The translations under genes and the position numbers were made by a program. The notes under the pieces are model-generated. The model searched no databases. It worked only from the letters and a program-made list of their open reading frames with translations, and had not been told where the DNA came from. Of a stretch of DNA of 64,000 nt, positions 1 through 8,934 are shown in pieces; positions within the stretch are counted from its first letter, which is position 1; each line of letters opens with the position of its first letter. Source of the stretch: Eubacteriales bacterium (GTDB lineage: Bacteria; Bacillota; Clostridia; Saccharofermentanales; DTU023); NCBI GenBank assembly GCA_030532065.1, contig JAUNLW010000006.1, positions 1 through 64,000 on the forward strand. Reading direction: 5' to 3'.

Positions 1-40
1 GAGCCGGTAGATTTATTAACTAACTTTCGCTAAAGCTCGG

Positions 41-80
41 TAGCTTACCACGAATATCGTTAGCTTACCGCGAATAATGG
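41..80. repeat. Two-copy 20-bp tandem repeat
   Basis: TAGCTTACCACGAATATCGT is followed directly by a near-copy, TAGCTTACCGCGAATAATGG. The repeat lies just beyond the stop codon of the leftward DUF2927 gene. No T-tract or clear hairpin goes with it, so its role is unknown. Confidence 0.6.
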
Positions 81-86
81 GCAGTA

Positions 87-1733
87 TTATTCTCCCAAAT
101 AAAGGTCGCGCAGGATGTCTAAAGCTTCATCCATGGGCATACCGGGTTTGATTTCGGGGCGGTAGTGCATCTCGATCAGGAGCCAGTCTAGCTCGCCGGG
201 ATATTGGATATGACCCCAAGCCTGGTTGAAGATAGAGTCAGCGTAGAGCTCACCGTCGTTGATGAGGCCCAATGACTGGACAAATTCTTCTTGCAGCAGG
301 TGGACCATGTGGTAGTCTTTGTTGACGTCATCGGCGATGCCGATATCGGCTGAGGTGATTTGGTACTGGGGATTATTGGTCCAGTAGTAGAGGAAGAAAC
401 CCCAGTTGCCAGGAGGGGCTGAAGGCATGATATAGACAAGTTCGTCTAAAGCTGCTACTACGATGTGGACGTTATAATCAGTTTCCGGATCGTCAGACCA
501 AGTGATCTCAGGCAGTAATTCCAGAGAATTAAGCTGCATGACGATGCGGTCCATGGCTTCTACGACCTTATCGTTGGGTCCGTTCTCAAAGTCCAGATAG
601 ACGTTAACAGGGAAGTCCCACTTTTTTACATAACCGTCATCGGCGCTGTCGAACTCACCGTGTCCGGCTACGATTTCGTAGTATTCAAGACCCAGTTCAA
701 AGAATTCTGGATCGATATCTTTGCGGCGCTCATAGAAGGTTTTTCTGGGGCCATCTTCGTTGATATCAACGCCCATGGCTTCCCATTTTTCCTGCAGCTT
801 CTTAACTTCTGCTGCTTCATCTTCCATCCATTTAACTGTATTCTTTTCGGATTCAGACTCAGGCTCTTTGCTGGCATCGTAATCAGCATCGCCTAAGTAC
901 AGGTTTTCCAGAATTTCCACGGCGCGATAAAAGTCCATACCGGGTTTTAGCTCGGGTCTATAGTGCATTTCTAGGACCAGCCAGTCGAGTTCGCTGAGCT
1001 GCGGTGAAGCCGGGACTTCGGAGTAGAAAATGCTGTCTTCGTAGTCGGGAGCGAGGCTCAAGAAGCCTAACATCTGGACCAGAGCTTGATGAGAGAAGGT
1101 CAGGCATTCTTCATCGGATTCGGTTTTGTCAAAAGCGACACCGGCGGTAGCCGAGAAGAGGCGATAGAGGGGGTCACCAGTCCAATTGACATAGTAACCA
1201 GCCTGCTTCTTGAGACCGTCAAATTCGACGTCGCCCAGGTATTTTTGAGTAGCGACTAAAAATCTGATATTGGCAGGTCCATCGCCTTTAGCGTAGATGC
1301 TGATCTCAGGCAGGCAGCCTAAGCGGTTGAGCTGGTCGACAAAAGCCTGCATTTGTTCCAGATATGCTTTCTTGACCTCAGCGTTGCCGCGACGATCTTC
1401 GATGCCGATGCGGATAGGAGAGGTCCACTTTTTGACGTAATAGTTCATCTCCACGTCGCGTACTTCGTAACCAGCAACTTTCTTATAGTACTCAATACCG
1501 GCTTCAAAGAAAGCAGGGTCAATCTCATCTTTGCGATCAAAGAAAGGCTTGCGATCAGCTAAAGGATCTTCTGCCGGAGTTTCCAGAGGGTTGATTAGAT
1601 CGGACTTTGGGTCTTGATCGGTCTCAGTTTCCGCCAATAAGGGGGAGGTGAAAAGTCCCAGACTCAAGCAGAACATAAGCGCTACAATCAGCATTCTATT
1701 GAGAGGGCTAGTGGTGAGTTTTTTACTTTGCAT
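87..1733 (-). CDS. Secreted protein with two tandem DUF2927-like domains
   Basis: A 548-residue exported protein. Residues 1 to about 35 form a signal peptide ending in SPLLA-ET. Two similar halves follow, about residues 60-290 and 325-548. Each begins with an IDPxFFExGxEYY segment and a YVKKW strand, and each ends with a block like the DUF2927 core: a QxLGF or QSLGL helix, an acidic turn, DSIF, an ELDWL segment and an HYRPExKPGM loop. DUF2927 is a protein family of unknown function that resembles zincin-type peptidases, but I see no complete HExxH, so catalysis is doubtful. An acidic linker joins the halves. The start is supported by the signal peptide. The gene is monocistronic in view, and its neighbour is divergent. 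Confidence 0.75.
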   Translation of the reverse strand: MQSKKLTTSPLNRMLIVALMFCLSLGLFTSPLLAETETDQDPKSDLINPLETPAEDPLADRKPFFDRKDEIDPAFFEAGIEYYKKVAGYEVRDVEMNYYVKKWTSPIRIGIEDRRGNAEVKKAYLEQMQAFVDQLNRLGCLPEISIYAKGDGPANIRFLVATQKYLGDVEFDGLKKQAGYYVNWTGDPLYRLFSATAGVAFDKTESDEECLTFSHQALVQMLGFLSLAPDYEDSIFYSEVPASPQLSELDWLVLEMHYRPELKPGMDFYRAVEILENLYLGDADYDASKEPESESEKNTVKWMEDEAAEVKKLQEKWEAMGVDINEDGPRKTFYERRKDIDPEFFELGLEYYEIVAGHGEFDSADDGYVKKWDFPVNVYLDFENGPNDKVVEAMDRIVMQLNSLELLPEITWSDDPETDYNVHIVVAALDELVYIMPSAPPGNWGFFLYYWTNNPQYQITSADIGIADDVNKDYHMVHLLQEEFVQSLGLINDGELYADSIFNQAWGHIQYPGELDWLLIEMHYRPEIKPGMPMDEALDILRDLYLGE

Positions 1734-1979
1734 TGTTTTCTCCTATAAAGGGATCGATTAGGCAAGTGGCTTAAAAGGAGGCACTCGTCTTGACTGATTG
1801 ACTATGATACTCATTATAAATAGCTGTAACTTTAGGCGCAAATTATGACTATTTCGCAAGATAATAGTGTATAAAGCGTAATCTTAGTGTAGAATAATCA
1901 TATGGTAAATAAGCAGCTTGCGAGTACTGCTGTAGCCCACAAGACTGCCATCGTTATACAGCAGAGAAAGCAGGCTATT

Positions 1980-2567
1980 ATGAATCCCAAAAAACTTCAA
2001 AGCAATAAATTTACCGCTATTATGCTGGGTGTTGCTCTGATAATTTTTAGTATTTACACTCTCAGCCGCCCGCAGTTGACCTTGACTGCCATGTCTTTAG
2101 TCTTTGGCGTGCTTATGCTCCTCAACGGCTTATCTCATATCTTATATTTCTTCTCTATTGAGGCTCCTGGGCAAGGCAATGAACTGAGCCCGAAAGGATC
2201 GGTCACCAGTAGCAAGCGCACCTGTAGGCACTATCTAAACTTTATCCTGGGTATTATTTTCTCAGTATTTGGCATTTTCCTGCTCTTCCGCCTGGAATTT
2301 GCCGGTAAGCTGCTGATCTACATCGTCGGTGTCTGGCTGATCGTTGATGGCCTTTTTGGTATTAGCCTGGCTTTGAAAGCTAATTCTGGCAAGCTGAGAA
2401 ACAGCGTCCTGACCTTGGGCATCATAATCATTGTCGGAGGCATCCTGGTAATTGTCTTCCACAATGCTGCAGGAGTCTTGCTTAACATTATCGTGGGCCT
2501 GTCACTCTTAGCCGATGGCCTGCGTCTCCTCCTGGGAGCCATCCTTCTACCGACCGTATCAGACTAA
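1980..2567 (+). CDS. DUF308/HdeD-like integral membrane protein
   Basis: About 195 residues with six hydrophobic segments in two groups of three, separated by a hydrophilic loop (around residues 60-80) rich in Glu and Ser. Short repeats of the type GxxLxxxGxxxL fit the DUF308 (HdeD) family. HdeD is tied to acid resistance in enterics; the function in Bacillota is not established. An in-frame ATG at 1902 would add 26 residues but has no ribosome site. The ATG at 1980 has AGCAGG five bases upstream and starts just before the first membrane segment, so I prefer it. It is followed at 23 bases by the ArsC/Spx-like gene, probably as one transcript. Confidence 0.75.
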   Translation: MNPKKLQSNKFTAIMLGVALIIFSIYTLSRPQLTLTAMSLVFGVLMLLNGLSHILYFFSIEAPGQGNELSPKGSVTSSKRTCRHYLNFILGIIFSVFGIFLLFRLEFAGKLLIYIVGVWLIVDGLFGISLALKANSGKLRNSVLTLGIIIIVGGILVIVFHNAAGVLLNIIVGLSLLADGLRLLLGAILLPTVSD

Positions 2568-2590
2568 TCCTTTAGAAAGCAGGTTTACTT

Positions 2591-2944
2591 ATGCTCTTTG
2601 TTTGCTATCCCAAATGCACTACTTGCCAAAAAGCCCGTAAGTGGCTGGAAGAACACAAGTTTGGCTTCAGCTTGCGAGATATAAAAGAAGATCGCCCGAC
2701 TGAAGCAGAACTCCGCCTCTGGTATGAGCAAAGCGGCTTGAACTTAAAAAGGTTCTTTAACACCAGTGGTATGCTTTATCGTCAGCAAAAACTCAAAGAT
2801 AAATTGCCTGCCATGACTGAAGATGAGCAACTGGCGCTGCTGGCGACAGACGGCATGCTGGTCAAGCGCCCGATTTTGGTTACTGAGGACCGGGTACTGG
2901 TAGGCTTCAAAGAAAAAGAGTGGGAAGAAGCTCTGCTTGGCTGA
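2591..2944 (+). CDS. ArsC/Spx-family thioredoxin-fold protein
   Basis: A 117-residue protein of the ArsC/Spx family. The N-terminus reads FVCYPKCTTCQKARKWL, giving a CxxC-type redox pair (C9, C12) at the start of the first helix. A central RDIKEDRPTEAEL stretch and a KRPILVTEDRVLVGF motif near residues 95-110 carry the conserved Arg and the cis-Pro region. The length matches the family (110-130 residues). Members either reduce arsenate or, as Spx or MgsR, bind RNA polymerase. Without arsenic genes nearby the arsenate reductase label is unsafe, and the YffB/Spx-like label is more neutral. A 24-bp tandem duplication copies the last codons and the stop. Confidence 0.8.
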   Translation: MLFVCYPKCTTCQKARKWLEEHKFGFSLRDIKEDRPTEAELRLWYEQSGLNLKRFFNTSGMLYRQQKLKDKLPAMTEDEQLALLATDGMLVKRPILVTEDRVLVGFKEKEWEEALLG

Positions 2945-2975
2945 TAATTTAAAGCTCTGCTTGGCTGATAATTTA
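2928..2975. repeat. 24-bp perfect tandem duplication across a stop codon
   Basis: The unit starting AAGCTCTGCTTGGCTGATAA is present twice back to back (2928-2951 and 2952-2975). The first copy contains the last codons and the TGA stop of the ArsC/Spx-like gene. The second copy would encode the same tail but lies after the stop, so it is silent. It looks like a recent replication slippage event. Confidence 0.9.
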
Positions 2976-3056
2976 AGGGATATTTAGCTAGAAATAGCTA
3001 CCAATCATAAAGTTAAAGAGCAAGTCCCCATTCCAAAAAGCTCTCCCTAACCAATA

Positions 3057-3095
3057 CGCCCCCTCCGCGAGCCTTTTCGCGAGGGGGGGCGCTGT
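3057..3095 (+). terminator. Strong GC hairpin between convergent genes
   Basis: CGCCCCCTCCGCGA, a short loop, then TCGCGAGGGGGGGCG forms a long GC-rich stem, followed by CTGTTTTG. It ends the rightward DUF308/ArsC transcript and sits before the end of the convergent nitroreductase gene. The T-tract is short. Confidence 0.7.
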
Positions 3096-3127
3096 TTTGA
3101 GAGAGAAAAAAATGAAGCCGAAGGCTA

Positions 3128-3700
3128 TTACTTTACGAGTTTTACCCGCTTGCTGATGTCTTCCTTAGACTTAGGATTTGGCTCAGCCAGGATACGACCA
3201 AAGGGCATTTGCGCTACCAGCTTATAAGAAGCAGGCAGGTTGAAGAGTTTCCTCACGCTTTCGTCGATGATCGGATTATAGTGCTGCAAGGAAGCGCCGA
3301 CGCCGAGTTCGCGCAGACCGGACCAAATGCTAAGCTGCAGCATACCGGAGGCTTGATTTGCCCAGATAGGAAAATTATCGGCATAGGTTGGGAATTGCTC
3401 CTGCATGCCTTTTACAACGTCCTGGTCGTAGAAATAGAGGATAGTACCAGCACCGGCCTTGAAGCTGTCGATCTTTTCGCGAGGGACTTTGCCACCGAAA
3501 GCATCGTAAATGGCATCCCAGAGAATAGCCTGCTGATCACCCAGAGCGATTACTACGCGGCTGGACTTCATATCAAAAGCATCGGGAACCAGCTCGGTTA
3601 GCGTTTCAACCATGTCTACGATCTTGTCCGTAGAAACTTCCAACTGGTTGTCGATCTGGTAACAGGTGCGTCTATTTTTCAGTGAATCTATAATATGCAT
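3128..3700 (-). CDS. Nitroreductase family FMN oxidoreductase
   Basis: A 190-residue single-domain nitroreductase-fold protein, a family that binds FMN as a homodimer and reduces nitro compounds, quinones or enals with NAD(P)H. The N-terminus carries SLKNRRTCYQI, an RRS/RRT-like FMN phosphate site near residue 10. Residues 115-150 (NQASGMLQLSIWSGLRELG, then GASLQHYNP) are the conserved dimer and flavin region. The C-terminal MPFGRILAEPNPK matches the usual VPFGxPxxEP end. A ribosome site (GGAGG) lies seven bases before the ATG. This type resembles the YfkO/oxygen-insensitive Bacillota subgroup, but the substrate is unknown. Confidence 0.85.
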   Translation of the reverse strand: MHIIDSLKNRRTCYQIDNQLEVSTDKIVDMVETLTELVPDAFDMKSSRVVIALGDQQAILWDAIYDAFGGKVPREKIDSFKAGAGTILYFYDQDVVKGMQEQFPTYADNFPIWANQASGMLQLSIWSGLRELGVGASLQHYNPIIDESVRKLFNLPASYKLVAQMPFGRILAEPNPKSKEDISKRVKLVK

Positions 3701-3914
3701 ATATTTCCTCCTTGCACACTACCCGGCAATACCGGATGCAGAGTAGTTTCTATTAATTACATTGATATTCTAGCAAGGAGAAAAGAAAGTGTAGGTAAGT
3801 TTTGTGACCCTTTTGGCCTTGCTATTTGTAGTTGGCCTGTAATGGCGCTCCGCTCAGACCTTGATTATAATCTTATTACAAGCTGGTTAATGCCTACTGA
3901 CGGGAGGTAGCGAT

Positions 3915-6176
3915 ATGCATAAAATAGACATAGATATACAAGCCTTAATGGATTATTTTGGTACTTGGTACCAGGATGACGAGAAGGTGGCAGAGGCGCG
4001 GATTTCCCAACAACTCTACCCCTACACCAAGTTATTCCAACCCATCCATATGAACCGACTGGAGCTCAAAAACCGCCTGGTCATGGCACCTATGGGTAAT
4101 ATTAATATGGGTGAAGAAGCTGGTCGTCCTTCTTCCTCGATGGTGGCTTATTTTGAGGAAAGAGCTAAAGGTGGTGTGGGTCTGATTACTTCAGGCCTGA
4201 TACCGGTGTCTCAAGGTCTGGACCCCAGTCTTTTGGAAAAAGACAATCTCAGTTATTTCCCCCGCATCTCTGGAAACCGTGTTTTTAATTCTGGCTGGCG
4301 CGATATAGCCCGTGCCTGCCAGGCTCAGGGCAGCGCCTTCTTTATCCAGCTAACTGCGGGCCTGGGCAGAGTAGGTAGCCCCGAATGTGTACAAACACAC
4401 AAGAAATTCCCTCGCTCCGCCTCCTTTAATCCGAACTTCTATGTGCCGAATGTAACTTGCTTCCGTTTTTCTGACCGCACGCTGAAGAAAATCGTAAAAC
4501 GCATGGGCCAGGCTGCCTTGGATGCTAAAGCCATGGGGATAGATGGAGTTTATCTCCATGCCCATGAAGGCTATCTTATGGAGCAGTTAGCTAACCCCGC
4601 TTATAACCGTCGTTCTTTTGGCCGCTACAGTGATCCAAAACGCTTTGGCCTTGATATCGTGGAAGAAATTCGTAAACAAGTGGGACCGAATTATCCCATC
4701 ATGTTCCGCATTGATCTGTCGTTGGCCCTTAATGAATGCTACGGCGATCGTATGACTTCAGATAAAGTGCTGAAAAAATTTGCCGCCGGTAGGACACCGG
4801 AAGAGACCCTGACCTATATGGAAGCTCTGATCGAGGCCGGCGTAGATGCCTTTGACGTAGACCTCGGCTGCTATGAGAACTGGTGGTTACCGCATCCACC
4901 CACCTACATGCCTCCGGCCTGCTTCCGCCAGGTAGCGGCCTACTGCAAGTCTCATCTGGCTGATAAAGGACTCAAATCTAAGGCAGGCTATGAGATCCCG
5001 GTAGTTGCCGTGGGTAAGTTAGGCAATCCCGATGTGGCAGAAGATGTCTTGCGTGAAGAACAGGCAGATATGGTCATGTTGGGTCGACCGCTCTTGGCAG
5101 ACCCTTACTGGCCAAAGAAAGCTTATGCTGGACAAGCCAAATATATCCGCCCCTGCATTGGCTGTCAGGATGCTTGCGTGCATGAGTTTGTAGAAGGTGG
5201 CAGACCACAGTGTACTGTCAATCCGCGCTGTAGTTTTGAGGATAAATTTCCGCGCGAACTTGCGCTTAGTAGAAATCCGAAAAAGATCGCGGTGGCAGGC
5301 GCTGGACCGGCCGGTATGGAAGCGGCTCTGACCCTCTGGCAACGTGGCAATGAGGTCTATCTTTACGATGCGGCCGACAAACCAGGTGGCACGGTACGCT
5401 ACGGTATCCATGGTGGCTATAAGGTGGATCTGGAAAACTTACTTAGCTGGTACGAAGCTCGTCTGGCAGTGGCCGTGGAGAGCCCCAGTTTCCATTATTT
5501 CCCCGGTACTTTAGCTAGCGTAAGCCTCCTGGAAGACGAACGCTTTGATATCATCCTTTGCGCTACCGGCGCTAAGGCCAGAACTTTGAGCTTTGAGGGA
5601 GCTGACCAGGCCGTGAGCGGCATCGCTTTCTGCCAAAAACCGGAACTGGCCGAAGGCAAGAAAAATATCGTTATCGTTGGCGCGGGAAGCATCGGTATGG
5701 AGCTGGCGTTGGGCCTGTCCGATGATCCTGAGCGCAAGGTAACGCTGGTAGAAGCAGGTCCCTACGCTATGCAAAATGTCTGCACGGCAAACCGCGGCTA
5801 TCTCTTGCACTATCTGCAGGAGAAGGGAGGCCAGCTTTATAATTGCTCGCAAGCCCTGGGCTACAAGAACGGTGAATTCCGCTTTAAGCAGAATGTTTCG
5901 AAGACGGTGCCCGACCCCTGGGTAACCTGGACGCCAGTGTTAGCCGATAATGTCAACAACCCCTTCCGCACCCCCTTGCGTGAGGAGTGGCAAGAGCGAT
6001 CTATCCCCTGTGACCTCTGCATTGTAGCCGTAGGCTCTAAGGCCGATGATCAGCTCTATAAAGACCTGGTGACAAATTATTGCGCGCCAGAAGTAAGAAA
6101 ACTGGGAGACGCGGACCGACCCGCTACTATTCGCCAAGCCATCCACGCTGGTTATCGCCTGGGTATCAGCCTTTAG
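3915..6176 (+). CDS. NADH:flavin oxidoreductase with Fe-S site and FAD/NAD domain (enoate reductase type)
   Basis: 753 residues, built like 2,4-dienoyl-CoA reductase and bacterial enoate or bile-acid reductases. Residues about 40-405 form an old-yellow-enzyme TIM barrel: LKNRLVMAPMG near the start, and GRPLLADPYW at the phosphate site. Around residue 412 the cysteines of CIGCQDAC and a following CTVNPRC supply a 4Fe-4S cluster. Residues from about 455 hold an FAD/NAD(P) fold with VAGAGPAGMEAAL, and a second dinucleotide site IVIVGAGSIGMELAL near residue 580. The first 45 residues are an unusual extension. GGGAGGT precedes the ATG. It is followed at 12 bases by a Gfo/Idh/MocA gene, which suggests shared catabolism of an unsaturated or cyclic compound. 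The substrate is not predictable. Confidence 0.88.
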   Translation: MHKIDIDIQALMDYFGTWYQDDEKVAEARISQQLYPYTKLFQPIHMNRLELKNRLVMAPMGNINMGEEAGRPSSSMVAYFEERAKGGVGLITSGLIPVSQGLDPSLLEKDNLSYFPRISGNRVFNSGWRDIARACQAQGSAFFIQLTAGLGRVGSPECVQTHKKFPRSASFNPNFYVPNVTCFRFSDRTLKKIVKRMGQAALDAKAMGIDGVYLHAHEGYLMEQLANPAYNRRSFGRYSDPKRFGLDIVEEIRKQVGPNYPIMFRIDLSLALNECYGDRMTSDKVLKKFAAGRTPEETLTYMEALIEAGVDAFDVDLGCYENWWLPHPPTYMPPACFRQVAAYCKSHLADKGLKSKAGYEIPVVAVGKLGNPDVAEDVLREEQADMVMLGRPLLADPYWPKKAYAGQAKYIRPCIGCQDACVHEFVEGGRPQCTVNPRCSFEDKFPRELALSRNPKKIAVAGAGPAGMEAALTLWQRGNEVYLYDAADKPGGTVRYGIHGGYKVDLENLLSWYEARLAVAVESPSFHYFPGTLASVSLLEDERFDIILCATGAKARTLSFEGADQAVSGIAFCQKPELAEGKKNIVIVGAGSIGMELALGLSDDPERKVTLVEAGPYAMQNVCTANRGYLLHYLQEKGGQLYNCSQALGYKNGEFRFKQNVSKTVPDPWVTWTPVLADNVNNPFRTPLREEWQERSIPCDLCIVAVGSKADDQLYKDLVTNYCAPEVRKLGDADRPATIRQAIHAGYRLGISL

Positions 6177-6188
6177 AGGTAAATTGCC

Positions 6189-7262
6189 TTGAGTCAGAAA
6201 AGGGTTAAAGTTGCCTTAGTTGGCTGCGGCCGGATCGCGGCTAAGCACCTTAAGGCCTTGCGCTATCAAGAAAAGCGAGGCCGTTGTAGTCTTGTGGCTG
6301 TGGCCGACCGTAATCAAGAGCAAGGGCGGGATAACTTAAAAATTCATTATCCTGAGAGCGAACGTGTAGACTTTTACAGTGGTCTGGAGGAGCTATTGGC
6401 TCAGGAAACGGTGGACCTGGTGGTGATCACCACACCTTCTGGCAGCCACAGGGACCTGGCCCTGACAGCGATTAGCCAGGGCATGCATCTTCTGGTAGAA
6501 AAGCCGTTGGCCATGAACTTGGAAGATGCGGTTCAGATCCAACAAGCAGCGGAACAAGCTGGTGTAAAGCTAGCTTTAGGCCATATTTATCGCTATTTCC
6601 CCGTGATGCAAGACCTGCGGGGTAAACTTGCCGCAGGGGCTTTTGGCAAGATCTACTACGGGACCGTAGTGGTACGTTGGGGTCATGACCAAGCCTACTA
6701 TGACGCAACACCCTGGCGGGGAACCCGGGCAGCTGACGGCGGCGTGATCCTCAATCAATCGGTCCATGCCCTGGACCTGATGCGCTGGCTTCTGGTTGCG
6801 GAAGATCAGGAAATCCTCACTTGCCAGGGACAAGCGACGACACAGAGTCACCAAATGGAATCAGAAGATCTGGCTTTCGGTATTTTTGAGTTTGCCAACG
6901 GCAGCTATCTTTCCTATGAAGGCAGTACTTCCACCCAGGAAGACTACCACGAAGCACGATTTTTTATCTGTACAGAAAAAGCCGATATCAGAGCTGGCAT
7001 TAAGAAGGGCAAACCCTATATTTCTATCCGCCAAGACGGCAAAGACTATGGTAAGGCTTATTTGAGAAATTTCCTCTGGAGGCAGGCGCAAGAAGAAGGC
7101 CTGGCTTCACTCGGCAGCCTAACCAATCCGCATACTGCTATTTACACTGACCTTTTGGCAGCTATCAATGAAGGGCGTGAGCCATTGGCAGATGCAAGAT
7201 CCGGCGTGAGCTCTCTGGAAATGGTAACCCTGCTCTATCGCGCCTGTGGTATTGAGGCGTAG
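6189..7262 (+). CDS. Gfo/Idh/MocA family oxidoreductase
   Basis: 357 residues. The N-terminal Rossmann domain opens with VKVALVGCGRIAAKH (GxGxxA type) and includes VEKPLAMN, the EKP motif with the catalytic Lys of sugar and inositol dehydrogenases. The C-terminal alpha/beta domain includes GGVILNQSVHALDLMRWL, the conserved His-Asp pair region. The family oxidises sugars, inositols or related compounds with NAD(P). The start codon is TTG, with GAGGT eight bases upstream. The gene lies 12 bases after the enoate-reductase-like gene, so they are probably co-transcribed. The substrate is unknown. Confidence 0.87.
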   Translation: MSQKRVKVALVGCGRIAAKHLKALRYQEKRGRCSLVAVADRNQEQGRDNLKIHYPESERVDFYSGLEELLAQETVDLVVITTPSGSHRDLALTAISQGMHLLVEKPLAMNLEDAVQIQQAAEQAGVKLALGHIYRYFPVMQDLRGKLAAGAFGKIYYGTVVVRWGHDQAYYDATPWRGTRAADGGVILNQSVHALDLMRWLLVAEDQEILTCQGQATTQSHQMESEDLAFGIFEFANGSYLSYEGSTSTQEDYHEARFFICTEKADIRAGIKKGKPYISIRQDGKDYGKAYLRNFLWRQAQEEGLASLGSLTNPHTAIYTDLLAAINEGREPLADARSGVSSLEMVTLLYRACGIEA

Positions 7263-7307
7263 CGCTGCGATGACGGTCCAAGTTGTCTACACCGGTTCGG
7301 CTTAACA

Positions 7308-7336
7308 TTCACAAAGCTGCCTAAATGCGGTATGAT
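7308..7336 (+). promoter_or_regulatory. Sigma-A promoter of the RNA upstream of cysS
   Basis: TTCACA (7308-7313) and TATGAT (7331-7336) are separated by exactly 17 bases. The predicted start near 7343 begins a non-coding transcript that ends at the terminator just before cysS. Confidence 0.7.
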
Positions 7337-7342
7337 AACAGC

Positions 7343-7516
7343 ACCTGGAGTGCGTGAGCTGCTTCATTTTTGACCCTACATGATATAAACGGGAGCCTAG
7401 AGTCGATGTGGAATACAGTCAAACCTTTCAGAGGAAGACTCAAGACCACCGCAGGGCACCCACCTTGCTTTTGGGCGAGGTGTCAAAAAGGAGTGGCCCG
7501 CATTTCGGGTTTTTTC
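7343..7516 (+). ncRNA. ssrS: Structured RNA upstream of cysS, possible 6S RNA
   Basis: About 170 bases between a good promoter and a terminator, with no ORF. Visible pairings: the 5' end GCACCT with AGGTGT (7478-7483), GTGC and CTGC with downstream GCAC and GCAG (closing helix with a large bulge), CTACAT with ATGTGG around an AACGGGAGCC loop, and CTTTC-AGA-GGAAG at the tip. A closing stem, a large internal bubble and an apical arm are the layout of 6S RNA, which mimics an open promoter and binds the housekeeping RNA polymerase. Size and position also fit. The alternative is a cis-acting leader of cysS. No T-box core sequence (AGGGTGGNACCGCG) is present. I infer 6S from shape and a remembered resemblance, not from a search. 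Confidence 0.5.
7497..7516 (+). terminator. Intrinsic terminator before cysS
   Basis: CCCG-CATTT-CGGG is followed by TTTTTTC. The stem is short, so some read-through into cysS is likely. The cysS ribosome site (AGGAGG) starts only a few bases later. Confidence 0.6.
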
Positions 7517-7529
7517 ATAGGAGGCAGAC

Positions 7530-8933
7530 ATGCGTATCTACAATGACCTTTCCCGCAAGAAAGAAGAGCTAATTCCACAAGTACCCGGCGAATACAAGAT
7601 CTATGTATGTGGCCCCACTGTATATGATTTTTTCCATCTGGGTAACGCTAGACCCTTTATCGTCTACGATACTTTGCGCCGTTATTTAGAATATCGGGGC
7701 AACAAGGTGATCTATGTCCAAAACTTTACCGATATTGACGACAAGGTCATCCGCAGAGCACACGAAGAAGGTATTGATTATAAAGAACTGACCGACCGCA
7801 TGATTAAGGAATATTTTACTGACGCGGGCGGACTTAATGTAAAACCGGCTACCTCCCATCCGCGGGCCACCGAGTGCATGGACGATATCATTGATATGAT
7901 CAAAATCCTCTACGACAAAGGTTATGCCTATGTCATTGAAGGTGATGGTGTCTACTTCGAGACGGCAAAATTCCCTGACTACGGTAAGCTGTCTCATCGT
8001 GATCAGGAAGAGAGCGAGCATGAGTCGCGTGTGGCTCACAATGCTGATAAACGCTCTGAATCCGATTTTGTGCTCTGGAAATTTAAGAAACCTGGCGAAC
8101 CTGCCTGGCCTTCACCTTGGGGCGAAGGCCGTCCCGGCTGGCATATTGAGTGCTCAGCCATGAATAAGAGGTTTCTGGGCCTGACCGTAGATATTCATGG
8201 TGGTGGACAGGACCTCATTTTCCCGCACCACGAGAATGAGATCGCGCAGAGCGAAGCTGCCAACGGCGCTCCTTTCGTGCGTTATTGGATGCATAACGGC
8301 TTTGTCAATGTGGACAACGAGAAAATGGCCAAATCCGTGGGCAACTTCTTTACCGTAAGAGACCTGGCTCAACGTTATCCCTATGCCGTGATCCGCTTTT
8401 TTATGCTGCAAGCCCATTACCGTATGCCGATCAACTTTACCGCTGAGCTCTTGGAAGCTGCCCACAATGGCTGGCAGCGCCTGGTAAATTTCGCGGGCAA
8501 TCTCAGCTATCGGCTGTCTCAGCCGCAAGCAGATGACGCTAAGGCTCCGGGTCAGGTCAAGGAACTAATCGCGGAAACGCGTAAGTCTTTCCGTGAGGCC
8601 ATGGATGATGATCTGAATACAGCCGACGCTTTTGGCGCTATCTTCAGCTTTGTACGTGAGTTTAATACGCTCTTAGCCGGTCATAAACTGGCCAGGGAAG
8701 ACCTGCAGGCAGGCCTTGATTTGTTGGCCGAGCTCTTGGATGTATTGGGCCTTGACCCCTTGGTGGAAGAAACAGAAGAGATCCCAGAAGAAGTAAAAGA
8801 GCTGGCGGCAAAGCGTCAGGAAGCCAAGGCGGCAAAGAACTGGCCTGAAGCCGACCGCCTGCGTGACGAGATCACGAAGAAGGGCTACAAGCTGGAGGAC
8901 ACGGCTGAAGGCAGTCGTTTGGTAAAACTATAA
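7530..8933 (+). CDS. cysS: Cysteinyl-tRNA synthetase
   Basis: 467 residues, the normal length for the class Ia enzyme that charges tRNA-Cys in the cytoplasm. The HIGH signature is HLGN (36-39) and the KMSKS signature is KMAKS (265-269). The catalytic zinc ligands are visible as C27 in VCGPTVYD, C208 in WHIECSA, and H233/E237 in FPHHENEIAQ. The C-terminal DALR-like domain ends in a basic KNWPEADRLRDEI helix. A strong AGGAGG precedes the ATG. It heads the conserved cysS-mrnC-rlmB-sigH order also seen in B. subtilis. Confidence 0.97.
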   Translation: MRIYNDLSRKKEELIPQVPGEYKIYVCGPTVYDFFHLGNARPFIVYDTLRRYLEYRGNKVIYVQNFTDIDDKVIRRAHEEGIDYKELTDRMIKEYFTDAGGLNVKPATSHPRATECMDDIIDMIKILYDKGYAYVIEGDGVYFETAKFPDYGKLSHRDQEESEHESRVAHNADKRSESDFVLWKFKKPGEPAWPSPWGEGRPGWHIECSAMNKRFLGLTVDIHGGGQDLIFPHHENEIAQSEAANGAPFVRYWMHNGFVNVDNEKMAKSVGNFFTVRDLAQRYPYAVIRFFMLQAHYRMPINFTAELLEAAHNGWQRLVNFAGNLSYRLSQPQADDAKAPGQVKELIAETRKSFREAMDDDLNTADAFGAIFSFVREFNTLLAGHKLAREDLQAGLDLLAELLDVLGLDPLVEETEEIPEEVKELAAKRQEAKAAKNWPEADRLRDEITKKGYKLEDTAEGSRLVKL

Positions 8934-8934
8934 G

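Noticed and set aside
7343..7529. T-box leader for cysS
   Set aside because: The conserved T-box core sequence is absent, and the RNA has its own clear promoter and a terminator 14 bases before the cysS start codon.
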